Below are positions 1-8,455 of a stretch of DNA of 51,454 nucleotides, piece by piece (within the stretch, counting starts at the first letter, position 1; each line of letters begins with the position of its first letter). The position numbers and the translations under genes were made by a program. The DNA is from Spirochaetia bacterium. Lineage in GTDB: Bacteria; Spirochaetota; Spirochaetia; Treponematales; Breznakiellaceae. The notes under the pieces were generated by a model. It saw nothing but the letters and a program-made list of their open reading frames with translations. It had not been told where the DNA came from and searched no databases. The stretch spans positions 1 through 51,454 of the forward strand of contig BOBG01000003.1 of NCBI GenBank assembly GCA_026002265.1, written 5' to 3'.

Positions 1-87
1 GGCAATGGAAAATTTTGTGCCTATCTGCATAAAAAACCCCGCATAAGGTGTAGTATAATAGGCTTTTCCGTTTTTTTCAACGCGGGA

Positions 88-770
88 TTAGGCAATTCTA
101 ATAATCCGCCCCTCTTTGCGCGGCTTTGCGGTGGGGGCTGTGCCGTTAGGATAACCCAAAAGGATTATTGCCTTTGCTTCGTAACCTTCAGGAATGGCCC
201 ACTCTTTAAAAGTGGTGCCGCTGTCCTTGTATGTTTCAAATTTACGCCAGCAAATGTCCAAAAAAGTATGGTATTCATCGGGCGTTATTATGGGTGCTTT
301 TATCAAAGGTTTGATTTGCCAAGCCGCTGGTCGGACAATATCGCGCAAAGGCGAATATATCAACATGGTTTTTAACAACGGTATCAATTAGCATGGGTAT
401 TTCATGTATATTTGTTCCTGAAACGGTAGTCATTATAACACTTTTTATTCCGGCATTATTGATGAGCGGTATTTTTTCCAGTGTTTCCGCAAAAGAACCG
501 TTTTTACGGATTGTGTCATGTGTTTCCGTTAAACCGTCAAGGGACATTTGATAGCGTTCACAACCAGCGGTGTATAATTTTTCGCAAACTTCGCCTGTAA
601 GGTAAAAAGGATTTCCCATAAGGCTAAAAGCTATGTTTTTAGATTTAAGCAGTTCCAAAAGCCGCCAAAAATCCTTGTGTAAAATTGGGTCGCCGCCCGT
701 GATATAAAAATAAAGTTATATTTCTTTTCGGGTAAGCATAAGTTACAATCTCGACACCAACGGCAAAAGG
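88..770 (-). pseudogene. radical SAM maturase-like gene, decayed and joined to a nitroreductase C-terminus
   Basis: No intact gene remains. On the minus strand a cysteine cluster (C-R-D-C-N-L-C, near 745-760) runs into a frame reading K-K-Y-N-F-I-F-I, then after an apparent 2-base insertion into I-T-G-G-D-P and E-R-Y-Q-M-S-L-D-G-L. This order is typical of radical SAM peptide/protein maturases. A further frameshift near 300-330 leads to T-P-D-E-Y-H-T-F-L-D and K-D-S-G-T-T-F. The frame then ends in a stretch (P-E-G-Y-E-A-K-A, L-G-Y-P, K-P-R-K-E) that resembles the C-terminus of nitroreductases. I infer that an internal deletion fused two neighbouring genes, followed by frame decay. The cysteine cluster and the core domain are too close together, so the N-terminal part is also deleted. 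The exact subfamily is not recognisable. Confidence 0.7.
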
Positions 771-868
771 CGGGGATGTATACCTTCCGCAGTGGCGCGT
801 GGAGTTATGCGGAGCGGTAGTGGCATGATTGTGCTGTTATAGTATACTGGCATTATGAAGGAGACTCT

Positions 869-1279
869 ATGACTGTTTATGAAGATTTGGTAGTCAGAAA
901 CTCTGAGGATGTATCCGATTTCAGCCGGGGGTGCATCAAAGAATCAGAAGTGCGCCAAGCCACCGTGCATTTTAAGGCCGACACCGGGGCGCACCGGAAC
1001 GTTATCACCAGAGATGTTTTTGAGCGATTAGGACTTCGCAAGAAAGGCGAACAGACCTTCAATCTGACTGGCGAGCAGCCGGCTCGCATGGATGTGTCCG
1101 GCCAAATGGAAATCATCTGGCATGACCGCAGAATCGAGCTGGACGCCGCCATTGCGCCCCCGGGAGCGAACAATCTGCTTTCTATTATCGCCATGGAACT
1201 GCTTGACATTATGCCCGACCCATCTAAAGGCTGCCTCGTTGGAATTCACGGTGATGAATACCTCAACGAACTGGAATAA
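869..1279 (+). CDS. retropepsin-like aspartic protease-fold protein (DTGA motif)
   Basis: A 136-residue soluble protein. Residues 38-41 read D-T-G-A inside a hydrophobic context (V-H-F-K-A-D-T-G-A), followed by V-I-T and F-E-R-L-G-L. This resembles the single-lobe clan AA (retropepsin-like) domain, where the D of D-T/S-G is catalytic and the enzyme works as a dimer. AAGGAG lies 6-7 bases before the ATG. It is the first gene of a tight three-gene unit: 9 bases separate it from the response regulator, suggesting cotranscription with the two-component system. Proteolytic activity is unproven; such small domains can also serve as binding modules. Confidence is good for the fold, low for substrate or role. 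Confidence 0.65.
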   Translation: MTVYEDLVVRNSEDVSDFSRGCIKESEVRQATVHFKADTGAHRNVITRDVFERLGLRKKGEQTFNLTGEQPARMDVSGQMEIIWHDRRIELDAAIAPPGANNLLSIIAMELLDIMPDPSKGCLVGIHGDEYLNELE

Positions 1280-1288
1280 TGGGGCGTA

Positions 1289-1990
1289 GTGACGCCGAAA
1301 TTCATGCAAAAAGTATTTATTGTTGAAGATGACGACAATATCCGTGAAATGGTACTGTATGCGTTGTCTTCGGCCGGATTTGAAGCGGAGGGCTTTACCT
1401 GCGGCGAGGCGTTTTATGCTCGTTTGCTAAAAGAGGCGCCCTCACTTGTTCTGCTGGACATCATGCTGCCCGGAGAAGATGGCATATCCCTATTAAAAAA
1501 GTTGAAACAGGCTGAAAAGACGAAACTGTTACCGGTGATCATGCTCACCGCAAAGGGCGCGGAGCTTGACCGTATCAAGGGGCTTGATTTAGGAGCGGAT
1601 GACTACATTACAAAGCCGTTTTCCGTAATGGAAGCTATATCAAGAGTGAAGGCTGTGCTTCGCAGGTGTGAAAGAAGCGAAAGCGATGCGGATAATCCCG
1701 GTAAAGTCACCGTTGGCAGCGTCACACTTCATAGCGACAGGCGTGTAGTATTTGCGGGCGATACCGAAGTTGCCCTTACCTATAAAGAGTTTGAGCTACT
1801 TTACTACTTGATGAAAAATAAGGGAATTGTTTCAACTCGCGATACATTGCTCAATCAGGTTTGGGGCTTTGATTACCCAGGCGAGACTCGTACCGTTGAT
1901 ATGCACATCAAATCCCTGCGGAAAAAGATGGGGAGCGCAGGCGGTATCATCAAAACGGTGCGGAATGTCGGTTACAAGATAGAGGGGTAA
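1289..1990 (+). CDS. OmpR/PhoB-family response regulator
   Basis: A two-domain transcription factor. The receiver domain spans about residues 5-120, with the acidic pocket E-D-D-D-N, the phospho-acceptor aspartate at residue 57 counted from the GTG (V-L-L-D-I-M-L-P), the conserved T in L-T-A-K and K in T-K-P-F. A winged-helix DNA-binding domain spans about 140-230 (F-E-L-L-Y-Y-L, V-D-M-H-I-K-S-L-R-K-K, V-R-N-V-G-Y-K). The GTG at 1289 has GGGG eight bases upstream; the ATG at 1304 is an alternative that loses five residues. The cognate histidine kinase starts 3 bases after its stop. The arrangement and kinase type resemble PhoB/PhoR, so envelope or phosphate stress sensing is possible, but nothing nearby fixes the signal. 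Confidence 0.93.
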   Translation: MTPKFMQKVFIVEDDDNIREMVLYALSSAGFEAEGFTCGEAFYARLLKEAPSLVLLDIMLPGEDGISLLKKLKQAEKTKLLPVIMLTAKGAELDRIKGLDLGADDYITKPFSVMEAISRVKAVLRRCERSESDADNPGKVTVGSVTLHSDRRVVFAGDTEVALTYKEFELLYYLMKNKGIVSTRDTLLNQVWGFDYPGETRTVDMHIKSLRKKMGSAGGIIKTVRNVGYKIEG

Positions 1991-1993
1991 TTT

Positions 1994-3646
1994 TTGAAAA
2001 AGCGTATTTTTTTCGATATGATAATGTTGACGGTAATCAGTCTTGTGCTTGTGGCGGCGGCGCTCTGCCTTGTGTTTTACAATCAGTTTTCAGGAATTGT
2101 CCGAACCGAACTGAGAGAGCGGGCAGACCTATTCAGAGACGCCGATACACAAACCGCTATGCAGGAGCTTATTATTTTCAAACCCAATGATATGCGTATC
2201 ACGTTGATTCACCCGGACGGAATAGTCGCGTTTGATAATGCGGTTGGTACAGAGGGTTTAGCAAACCATTCGGATCGGGAAGAAATTGCGGAAGCGGTTG
2301 AAACAGGCTGGGGTGAGAGCCGCCGCTTGTCGGATACCTTGGGTATGGAAACCTATTATTATGCTGTCCGCTTGGCGGATGGATCTCTATTGCGTGTAGC
2401 AAAGACAACAAGCAGTATTTGGGGAATGTTCAGAGGCGTGCTGCCTGCTGTTATTTGCATTATTTTCGTCATTCTTATCATCGGCTATGTATTGGCGGGA
2501 AATCTTACAAAACGAATTGTTGCGCCCATAAATAACCTCGATCTAAACACGGAATCTACCCCGCCCTATGATGAGCTTGTCCCGTTCATTCGGACTATTG
2601 AGCAACAGCGTGAATATATTGCCGCGCAGTTTTCTGATTTACAAAGCCGCACGGATACGATTAGCGCAATTATGGACAATATGAGTGAGGGCATTATACT
2701 GATCAGCAGGCAGGGCCTTATCCTTTCCGTCAACAAAAGTGCGGCGGCTCTTTTTGAAACAGATACCGCTATGGACGGCAAAAATATTTTGGAGCTGATA
2801 AGGGACCTTGAGCTGCTGGAACAGGTGAGGGCTGCGCTGTCCGGTAAGCGGAGTGAACTCAGTGTCAGGCGTTCCGGCAAATCGTATCGTGTGTTTTTTA
2901 GCCCGGTAACAGACTCAGGCGCTCTTATACTGTTTCTCGATATAACCGAAAAAATGATGGCTGAACAAATGCGGCGGGAGTTTTCGGCCAATGTGTCACA
3001 TGAGTTAAAAACGCCGCTTACGAGCATCTATGGTCATGCGGAAATGCTGTACAACGGTATCGTTAAGGACAGCGATCATCATGCGTTTTTCGGAAAGATT
3101 AAAGATGAAGCCGCTCGTTTGATAGCGCTCATCGAGGATATTATCCTCATCTCCGAACTGGACGAGGACACAGGAGACGAAACCTTTGAAGAAGTGAGCC
3201 TCTCTGCCATTGCGGCCGAAGCGGCAGAAGCGCTTTCGTTAAAAGCCTCTGAACACAGGGTTGCGGTGAGTATCTGCGGCAATGCCTTAATGTCGGCCGG
3301 GCGCTCTATGCTATATGAGATGTTTTATAACTTGATTGATAACGCCATAAAATACAACAAAAGCGGCGGAACAGTAAAAGTCAATGTTTCCCAGCTTGAG
3401 GATACGATTGAACTCACTATTGCCGATACCGGAATTGGTATCCCCGAGGATGCTCAAAGCCGTGTGTTCGAGCGGTTCTACCGGGTGGATAAATCCCGCT
3501 CCAAAAAAACAGGAGGGACAGGACTTGGCCTTGCTATTGTAAAGCATATTGTCCTGCTCCACAAAGGGAAAATGGCGTTGCAAAGCTCATGTGAGCAAGG
3601 AACAGTTGTTACGATAACCTTTTACACAAATAAAAAGCGGCTTTAG
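1994..3646 (+). CDS. PhoR-type membrane sensor histidine kinase
   Basis: A 550-residue sensor kinase with a TTG start overlapping no other gene. One membrane helix lies at about 8-30, an extracytoplasmic sensor loop at about 31-145, and a second helix at about 147-170. A PAS-like domain follows at about 222-320 (I-M-D-N-M-S-E-G-I-I-L-I). The dimerisation/phospho-acceptor region has F-S-A-N-V-S-H-E-L-K-T-P-L with the phosphorylated histidine at residue 336. The ATPase domain carries the N box (N-L-I-D-N-A-I-K-Y), G1 (D-T-G-I-G-I), F box (F-E-R-F-Y-R-V-D) and G2 (G-G-T-G-L-G-L-A). All catalytic elements are present. It should phosphorylate the response regulator encoded immediately upstream. 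Its last codons overlap a hairpin that looks like the terminator of the opposing gene. Confidence 0.93.
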   Translation: MKKRIFFDMIMLTVISLVLVAAALCLVFYNQFSGIVRTELRERADLFRDADTQTAMQELIIFKPNDMRITLIHPDGIVAFDNAVGTEGLANHSDREEIAEAVETGWGESRRLSDTLGMETYYYAVRLADGSLLRVAKTTSSIWGMFRGVLPAVICIIFVILIIGYVLAGNLTKRIVAPINNLDLNTESTPPYDELVPFIRTIEQQREYIAAQFSDLQSRTDTISAIMDNMSEGIILISRQGLILSVNKSAAALFETDTAMDGKNILELIRDLELLEQVRAALSGKRSELSVRRSGKSYRVFFSPVTDSGALILFLDITEKMMAEQMRREFSANVSHELKTPLTSIYGHAEMLYNGIVKDSDHHAFFGKIKDEAARLIALIEDIILISELDEDTGDETFEEVSLSAIAAEAAEALSLKASEHRVAVSICGNALMSAGRSMLYEMFYNLIDNAIKYNKSGGTVKVNVSQLEDTIELTIADTGIGIPEDAQSRVFERFYRVDKSRSKKTGGTGLGLAIVKHIVLLHKGKMALQSSCEQGTVVTITFYTNKKRL

Positions 3647-3650
3647 CCGC
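3632..3650 (-). terminator. intrinsic terminator for the opposing PfkB remnant
   Basis: On the minus strand a GCGGC/GCCGC stem with a TAAA loop is followed by TTTTT. It sits at the 3' end of the broken sugar-kinase gene and overlaps the last codons of the plus-strand histidine kinase. On the plus strand no T-run follows, so it fits the minus-strand gene best. Confidence 0.6.
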
Positions 3651-3652
3651 AG

Positions 3653-4131
3653 TTAAATGGTTTTAACATCGTAGGCAGGAACCGCGCCGCTGCTTGAGCC
3701 GCAGAGAAAATAAGATCCCCGGGGACCGAGCGAAACCAACACAATGGGCGTTCCTCCTTTCGCAAGGAGGGCGGTGCCTTTTTCAATATCTGTTTCCCCG
3801 GTAAGAAGAAGCATCTCCTCTTCTGAAACCTTCACTATATCGGCATCCGGTATCAGGCTGCTAATTTCGTTTTTTGCTGTATTCGCGTCAGGTCACAAAA
3901 AGGCGCGGTAATTGGGATCGTAGCTTATGATTTTTCCTTTTAGCGGACAGCCTCGTGTACCGTATCACGGCAGGGATGGCCGTTCAAAGAAACTGATCCA
4001 AAGTGAAATATCTTTGAATCATCAATGAGGGTTTTGTTTACTTCACCCCAGGTAAACATCAGGTCCGCACCATCACGGCGATAAAAACTGAAAGAACGAT
4101 CCCCGCTTTTTGAAATATGGACAAAAGCCAA
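3653..4131 (-). pseudogene. PfkB-family sugar kinase (fructokinase-like), broken
   Basis: Three reading-frame pieces on the minus strand together give a recognisable PfkB carbohydrate kinase: F-S-F-Y-R-R-D-G-A-D in the first piece, I-I-S-Y-D-P-N-Y-R-A in the middle and V-K-V-S-E-E-E-M-L-L-L-T-G in the last. A small indel shifts the frame after H-E-A-V-R. An in-frame TGA then interrupts the sequence Y-R-A-F-L-stop-P-D, where the family usually has tryptophan, so TGG probably became TGA. The frame ends at Y-D-V-K-T-I, just before the family's D-T-T-G-A-G-D-A-F active-site motif. The first roughly 80 residues are missing too. The gene therefore has two point lesions and both ends truncated, and cannot make an active kinase. 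It ends at the intrinsic terminator at 3632-3650. Confidence 0.85.
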
Positions 4132-4174
4132 AGCGGATATTTTTTAGTTATGTGTAGTGCCCATTACCTCATAT

Positions 4175-4440
4175 TTATTTAAATAAAAATGCTGGATTCC
4201 AATACCAATAATCGCCAACTTTTGTTTTACTATCATTTGTCCATATTTTTAAAAATTGTAGACTATCTGTTTCTGATACAATAAATACCCTGAGGTCATT
4301 ACATTAATTTCCGATAAATTTGAAAAAATTATTTTCATCCTAATCTTGGCTCACAAATGTTCCTTCAAATGTGAAACCGATATCATATTCAATTTCGATA
4401 AATTTTCCAAAATTTGTTTCATTATGGTGTAGACCCAGTA
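4175..4440 (-). pseudogene. short unidentified gene remnant
   Basis: This AT-rich stretch between the kinase remnant and the catechol operon contains no intact gene. On the minus strand, protein-like pieces appear in different frames, for example F-G-K-F-I-E-I-E-Y-D-I-G-F-T-F near 4380-4430 and W-T-N-D-S-K-T-K-V-G-D-Y-W-Y-W ending at a TAA at 4175. The pieces are separated by stops. I read it as a decayed small gene of unknown family. Confidence 0.35.
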
Positions 4441-4463
4441 AATGCCGCTATTACAAAAAATGC

Positions 4464-4490
4464 AAAAAGGCTGCCCTTTTCAGGGCAGCC
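4464..4490 (-). terminator. intrinsic terminator of the meta-cleavage operon
   Basis: A perfect 9-bp stem (GGCTGCCCT / AGGGCAGCC) with a GAAA tetraloop on the minus strand is followed by TTTTT. It lies about 40 bases after the stop of the catechol 2,3-dioxygenase gene, the last gene of the operon. Confidence 0.95.
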
Positions 4491-4527
4491 CCATTCAAGA
4501 AATCTTTGCGGCAAAAGCCGCGCCGGC

Positions 4528-5454
4528 TCAGGTAACGATCTCCAGGAAGCTGGGGATCATTTCGCCGGAGAAGAAGAAGAGGCCCCGGCCAAGCTGATCC
4601 GCGTCCCACACGCGCTGGGGGTTATCCGGGAAGGCGGTGTAACCGCCGCAGTAGGTTTCAATACGGAGGCCCGAGGGCTCCCAGAAGTAAATCGAAAGGC
4701 CGCGGGTGATGGCATGGCGGGTGGGCCCGATGTCCAGCTTGAGGTGGTTGATGGCGATAAGGTCAGCCGCGTTGAGCACGTCTTCCCAGGTCTGGAGGAA
4801 GAAACCGACGTGGTGAAGGGTGTTGGGTTTGGGATACTCAACAAAGGCCAGATCGTGGGGTTTGTTGTTACCGGTGATCCATGCGGCAAGACGCTTGCCG
4901 TCGGCGGTGTTGCAGACTTCGGGAACGAACATACCGAATACTTCGATCATGAAACGCTCCGCCTCAGCAATGCCGGGTCCATAGAGCAGGAAGTGATCCA
5001 GACGGACGGCCCTGAAGCCCCGGGGCGGTTTTTGCCAGGGATTGGGGTTCTTGATCATCGGGCCGTCTTTGGAGAGTTCCACTTCACTGTAGATGTGGAA
5101 TTCGTGACCGGTACAGAGGGTGAATTTGTACTGTTTGCCGAAACCGGGCTGTTCGGTGTTGGCGGCAATTTCGGTTGTCTTGTAACCGAATTTTTCGGTC
5201 TTGCTCTTGATCTCCTCAAGCTGTTCTTTGTTGGCAACTTTGAAAGCCACATAATCCAGACCGGAAGCGTCAGCCTTGCGAAGCACTACGCTGTGGTGAT
5301 CAAATTCGTCGTAGGCCTTCAGCATAACCCGGCCGTCGCTGGTACGGCCGACTTCATCCAAGCCAAGGATTTCCTTGAAGAAGTGGAGCGATTTGTCAAA
5401 ATCCAGTACACGCAACTGGATAAGACCCGGGCGAAGCGTTTGGTTTAAAGCCAT
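4528..5454 (-). CDS. xylE: catechol 2,3-dioxygenase (extradiol)
   Basis: This 308-residue extradiol dioxygenase cleaves catechol with O2 to 2-hydroxymuconic semialdehyde. It has two vicinal-oxygen-chelate modules. The iron ligands are present at H154 (R-L-D-H-F), H215 (L-H-H-V-G-F) and E266 (R-I-E-T-Y), and the second-sphere catalytic residues H200, H247 and Y256 are also there. Each is offset by one from the residues numbered in Pseudomonas XylE, so the whole active site aligns. A GGAGG-type site precedes the ATG. It is the last gene of a six-gene operon, directly after the ferredoxin that in other organisms re-reduces this enzyme's iron. An O2-requiring enzyme in a spirochaete of an otherwise anaerobic lineage suggests acquisition by transfer and use at microoxic sites. 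Confidence 0.97.
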   Translation of the reverse strand: MALNQTLRPGLIQLRVLDFDKSLHFFKEILGLDEVGRTSDGRVMLKAYDEFDHHSVVLRKADASGLDYVAFKVANKEQLEEIKSKTEKFGYKTTEIAANTEQPGFGKQYKFTLCTGHEFHIYSEVELSKDGPMIKNPNPWQKPPRGFRAVRLDHFLLYGPGIAEAERFMIEVFGMFVPEVCNTADGKRLAAWITGNNKPHDLAFVEYPKPNTLHHVGFFLQTWEDVLNAADLIAINHLKLDIGPTRHAITRGLSIYFWEPSGLRIETYCGGYTAFPDNPQRVWDADQLGRGLFFFSGEMIPSFLEIVT

Positions 5455-5481
5455 AATGATCCTCCATAAAAAATATTTGTG

Positions 5482-5775
5482 TTATCCCCGGGCGATACGC
5501 ATATCGCTTCGAGGCTGTACGCAACACAGTAAAACAATGCCCCCTTTTTTTTCCGCCTCGCTTACGTGGACGGCACTCATGGGCTTGAACGCGTAAAAAT
5601 CGCCGGAAACTATCCGCGCCTTGCAGACGCCGCAGGCGCCTCCGCAGCAGCCGTGCCGTATGGGACCCTTTCCGGCGTGTATCATTGCGTGCAAAACGGA
5701 TACATCCTCATCGCAGTTAAAGCTGGTGTCGGACTGAAGCCCGCCCGTATTCAGCACGCTGATCGTATGCCTCAT
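5482..5775 (-). CDS. xylT: XylT-like plant-type [2Fe-2S] ferredoxin
   Basis: A 97-residue ferredoxin with the plant-type cluster pattern: C43, C48 and C51 (C-C-G-G-A-C-G-V-C) and a distal cysteine at 84 or 85. In proteobacterial meta-pathways the XylT ferredoxin reactivates catechol 2,3-dioxygenase by reducing the oxidised active-site iron. Placement 27 bases upstream of the dioxygenase gene supports that role here. The N-terminus is short and there is no reductase domain, so an unlinked electron donor is needed. It is unusually important in a cell that meets O2 irregularly, because iron oxidation would otherwise inactivate the dioxygenase. Confidence 0.88.
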   Translation of the reverse strand: MRHTISVLNTGGLQSDTSFNCDEDVSVLHAMIHAGKGPIRHGCCGGACGVCKARIVSGDFYAFKPMSAVHVSEAEKKGGIVLLCCVQPRSDMRIARG

Positions 5776-5784
5776 AAGCCTGCT

Positions 5785-6792
5785 CTATTTCTTTTTGCTC
5801 AATTCATAGGCCACGTCAACGATCATGTCTTCCTGGCCGCCGACCATGCGGCGTTTTCCCAATTCCACCAGAATGTCCCGGGGGGCAAGGCCGAACTTTT
5901 CCGCAGCCCGGCGGGTGTGGAGCAGGAAGCTGGAATACACACCGGCGAAACCGAGCATGAGCGAATCGGTTCTGATGGTCTGGGGCCGCTGCATAATGGG
6001 TTCCACCACGTCCTCGGCCACATCCATCATGGCGTAAATGTCCGCGCCGATGTGGTAACCCAGCCGTTTGAGCACCGCGCAGAGCACTTCAATCTGGGCG
6101 TTACCCGCTCCGGCGCCCAGTCCCCGGCAGGTGCCGTCAATATAACCGGCGCCTTCCTCAATCGCGGCCAGGGCATTGGCAATAGCCATGCCGATATTGT
6201 TGTGGGCGTGGAACCCCACCGGCAGACTGATGGCGTTCCGTAGCGCGCCCACCCGCTGTTTTACATCCTCGGGGACCATGTAACCGGCGGAGTCCGCCAG
6301 GTTGATATAGTCCGCGCCGGCGTCCGCAAATATTTTCGCCTGTTCCACAATTTTTTCAGGGCTTGCCATGTGGGTCATCATGAGGAAACCGCAGACGAAC
6401 ATGCAGTTCTGCTTTGCCCAGCCGATGTGCTGAATGGCGATATCCGCCTCGGTAACGTGGGTGGCTATCCGCACGGCGTTTGCGCCCCGCTCTTTGGCTT
6501 TTTTCAGATCATCAATGGTTCCCACGCCGGGCAGCAACAGTACCGCGAGTTTTGCCTTTTTGACAACCTTACCCGCCGCTTCCAGCAGATCCATTTCCGA
6601 AACTTTGGAAAAGCCGTAATTAATCGATGAACCGGCAATTCCGTCGCCATGGCTCAGCTCGATCATGTCAACACCGGCCCTGTCCAGACCGGCGGCTATT
6701 GCCGTCACCTGTTCAACCGTGAAGGAATGGCTGACCGCGTGGCTCCCATCCCGGAGGGTGGTATCCACGATATTGATTGTACCGCCGCGCAT
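5785..6792 (-). CDS. mhpE: 4-hydroxy-2-oxovalerate aldolase
   Basis: This 335-residue DRE-TIM metallolyase cleaves 4-hydroxy-2-oxovalerate to pyruvate and acetaldehyde. Diagnostic motifs are the N-terminal D-T-T-L-R-D-G near residues 10-16, the metal-binding G-F-H-A-H-N-N near 195-201, and a glycine-rich G-A-G-A-G-N-A region near 225-231. The full length matches MhpE/DmpG/XylK. It abuts the acetaldehyde dehydrogenase gene (shared base at 6792), as is usual because the two proteins form a complex that channels acetaldehyde. The ferredoxin gene starts 9 bases after its stop. Confidence 0.96.
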   Translation of the reverse strand: MRGGTINIVDTTLRDGSHAVSHSFTVEQVTAIAAGLDRAGVDMIELSHGDGIAGSSINYGFSKVSEMDLLEAAGKVVKKAKLAVLLLPGVGTIDDLKKAKERGANAVRIATHVTEADIAIQHIGWAKQNCMFVCGFLMMTHMASPEKIVEQAKIFADAGADYINLADSAGYMVPEDVKQRVGALRNAISLPVGFHAHNNIGMAIANALAAIEEGAGYIDGTCRGLGAGAGNAQIEVLCAVLKRLGYHIGADIYAMMDVAEDVVEPIMQRPQTIRTDSLMLGFAGVYSSFLLHTRRAAEKFGLAPRDILVELGKRRMVGGQEDMIVDVAYELSKKK

Positions 6793-7661
6793 TATTTTCC
6801 CCCTCCCAATATTTTGGCGGCCAGTTTGCTTGCTACCGCCACCGCCGCCTGGTTGATAATGTCCAGGTTTCCCGAATAGGACGGCAGAAAATCCCCCGCC
6901 CCTTCAACTTCAATGATCACCGTCACCTTATTGCCGTCCACAATAGGCGGCACCCGCAGGCGGTAACCGGGCACATAACCCTGTACTTCCCTGATAATAT
7001 CGTTTACCGATTCCACGATTTTTTTCTCATCGGGATTTTTCACCAGGGCGTACACCGTATTGGTCATCATCAGGGGAGGATCCGCCGGGTTCAAGACGAT
7101 GATCGCCTTGCTGCGGTCGGCGCCGCCTACCACATGCAGCGCCTTTGAAGTGGTCTCAGTAAATTCGTCAATGTTGGCCCTGGTGCCGGGACCGGCGCTT
7201 TTGGAGGAAATGCAGGAAACAATTTCGCAGTATTCCGCATCCGCCGCCCGGTTAATGGCAAAGGCAATAGGCACCGTGGCCTGACCGCCGCAGGTAACCA
7301 TGTTGAAGTCCACCTCGTCGGTGAGCTTGTCTAGATTCACGCAGGGTACCACATAAGGCCCCACCGCCGCAGGGGTCATGTCAATCGAAATTTTTCCAGC
7401 GGCCTTGAGTATGGGCGAATTGTGCAGGTGCGCCTTGGCGCTGGTAGCGTCAAACACGATCTGCACCTCAGGATCGGCAGCCACCGCGTCCACTCCCTGA
7501 ATGGAAGTTTTAAAGCCCAGTCCGGCGGCCCGTTTGATCCCTTCAGATTCTACGATACCCGCCATCATATACATCTGCAAATTCTTGCTTTTCATTACCT
7601 TGTACATTAAATCCGTCCCGATATTGCCGGGGCCGATAATGCCAACTTTTATTTTTTCCAT
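6792..7661 (-). CDS. mhpF: acetaldehyde dehydrogenase (acylating)
   Basis: This 289-residue enzyme oxidises acetaldehyde with NAD+ and CoA to acetyl-CoA. The N-terminal Rossmann motif is [10 protein letters not shown] (about 8-17) and the catalytic cysteine is C124 in [10 protein letters not shown]. Length and motifs fit MhpF/DmpF/XylQ, slightly shorter than some homologues. Its stop shares a base with the start of the aldolase gene, favouring translational coupling and complex formation. The hydratase gene ends 12 bases upstream. It could also serve ethanol or acetaldehyde metabolism in the absence of catechol. Confidence 0.96.
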   Translation of the reverse strand: MEKIKVGIIGPGNIGTDLMYKVMKSKNLQMYMMAGIVESEGIKRAAGLGFKTSIQGVDAVAADPEVQIVFDATSAKAHLHNSPILKAAGKISIDMTPAAVGPYVVPCVNLDKLTDEVDFNMVTCGGQATVPIAFAINRAADAEYCEIVSCISSKSAGPGTRANIDEFTETTSKALHVVGGADRSKAIIVLNPADPPLMMTNTVYALVKNPDEKKIVESVNDIIREVQGYVPGYRLRVPPIVDGNKVTVIIEVEGAGDFLPSYSGNLDIINQAAVAVASKLAAKILGGGK

Positions 7662-7673
7662 TATACCTTCCTG

Positions 7674-8453
7674 TTATACAAATGACGCTTCAACGTTCCC
7701 AAAGGAAGAAAATTCAGCGGTAAAAGAATCGCCCTTTGCCGCAGCCGGGGCTGCAGAGAACGCGCCGGAGAGGATGACTTCCCCGGCTTTAAGGATAACG
7801 CTGTAATCCCAGAGCCGGTTGGCAAGCCATGCCACCGAAAGGCAGGGGTCTCCCAGCACCGCCGCTCCGCTACCCTCGCCTGCCAATTCGCCATTTTTAA
7901 AGAGCTTCATCGTTACCGTAGGCAGATCCACTTCGCTTAGTTTGAGTTTTTTCGCCCCCAGCACATAACGCCCCGATGAGGCATTATCCGCAACCGTGTC
8001 CGGCAGCTTGATCTTCCAGTCCGCCACCCGGCTGTCCACAATCTCAAAGGCGGCAACCACATAATCGGTATTTTTAAGCACATCGTCACGGGTAACTTTG
8101 CCCCCAGAGAGATCGGCTTTGAGTATAAAAGCGATTTCTCCTTCGATTTTGGGCTGGAGCAGCGCGGCGGTATTCACCTTGCCGTCTTTGCAGTCCATGG
8201 CAGCGAAGAGGTGACCGTAGTCGGGCTCGTTCACCCCAAGCTGTTTCTGTATACCCGGCGAGGTCAGGCCGATCTTTTTGCCGGAGATGACGTGACCCAT
8301 TCCCAGCACCCGCTTTACATTTTCAAGCTGAATTTTGTAGGCATCATCCACGGAAATGGAAAATTCCTGTTCCGTCAGCGGCGGAATGGCTTTGCGGTTC
8401 CGCTCGGAGTCAAAAAGCTGTGCTGCAAACGCGGCGATTTTTCCAGCGTCCAT
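7674..8453 (-). CDS. mhpD: 2-hydroxypenta-2,4-dienoate hydratase
   Basis: A 259-residue member of the hydratase/4-oxalocrotonate decarboxylase family. It should add water to 2-hydroxypenta-2,4-dienoate to give 4-hydroxy-2-oxovalerate, the aldolase substrate. Characteristic stretches are K-I-G-L-T-S near 81-86, the acidic E-G-E-I-A-F near 130-135, and D-W-K-I-K-L-P-D-T-V-A-D-N-A-S-S-G near 165-181. The last of these favours the hydratase (XylJ/MhpD) over the decarboxylase (XylI). No tautomerase or semialdehyde dehydrogenase gene is present, so the hydrolytic branch is the only one encoded here, which also supports hydratase. The start is 2 bases after the stop of the hydrolase gene. Confidence 0.92.
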   Translation of the reverse strand: MDAGKIAAFAAQLFDSERNRKAIPPLTEQEFSISVDDAYKIQLENVKRVLGMGHVISGKKIGLTSPGIQKQLGVNEPDYGHLFAAMDCKDGKVNTAALLQPKIEGEIAFILKADLSGGKVTRDDVLKNTDYVVAAFEIVDSRVADWKIKLPDTVADNASSGRYVLGAKKLKLSEVDLPTVTMKLFKNGELAGEGSGAAVLGDPCLSVAWLANRLWDYSVILKAGEVILSGAFSAAPAAAKGDSFTAEFSSFGNVEASFV

Positions 8454-8455
8454 GG

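Noticed and set aside
4414..5448. 344-codon open frame on the plus strand
   Set aside because: It lies antisense to the catechol 2,3-dioxygenase gene, whose active-site residues are all conserved; the plus frame has no family features and no ribosome site.
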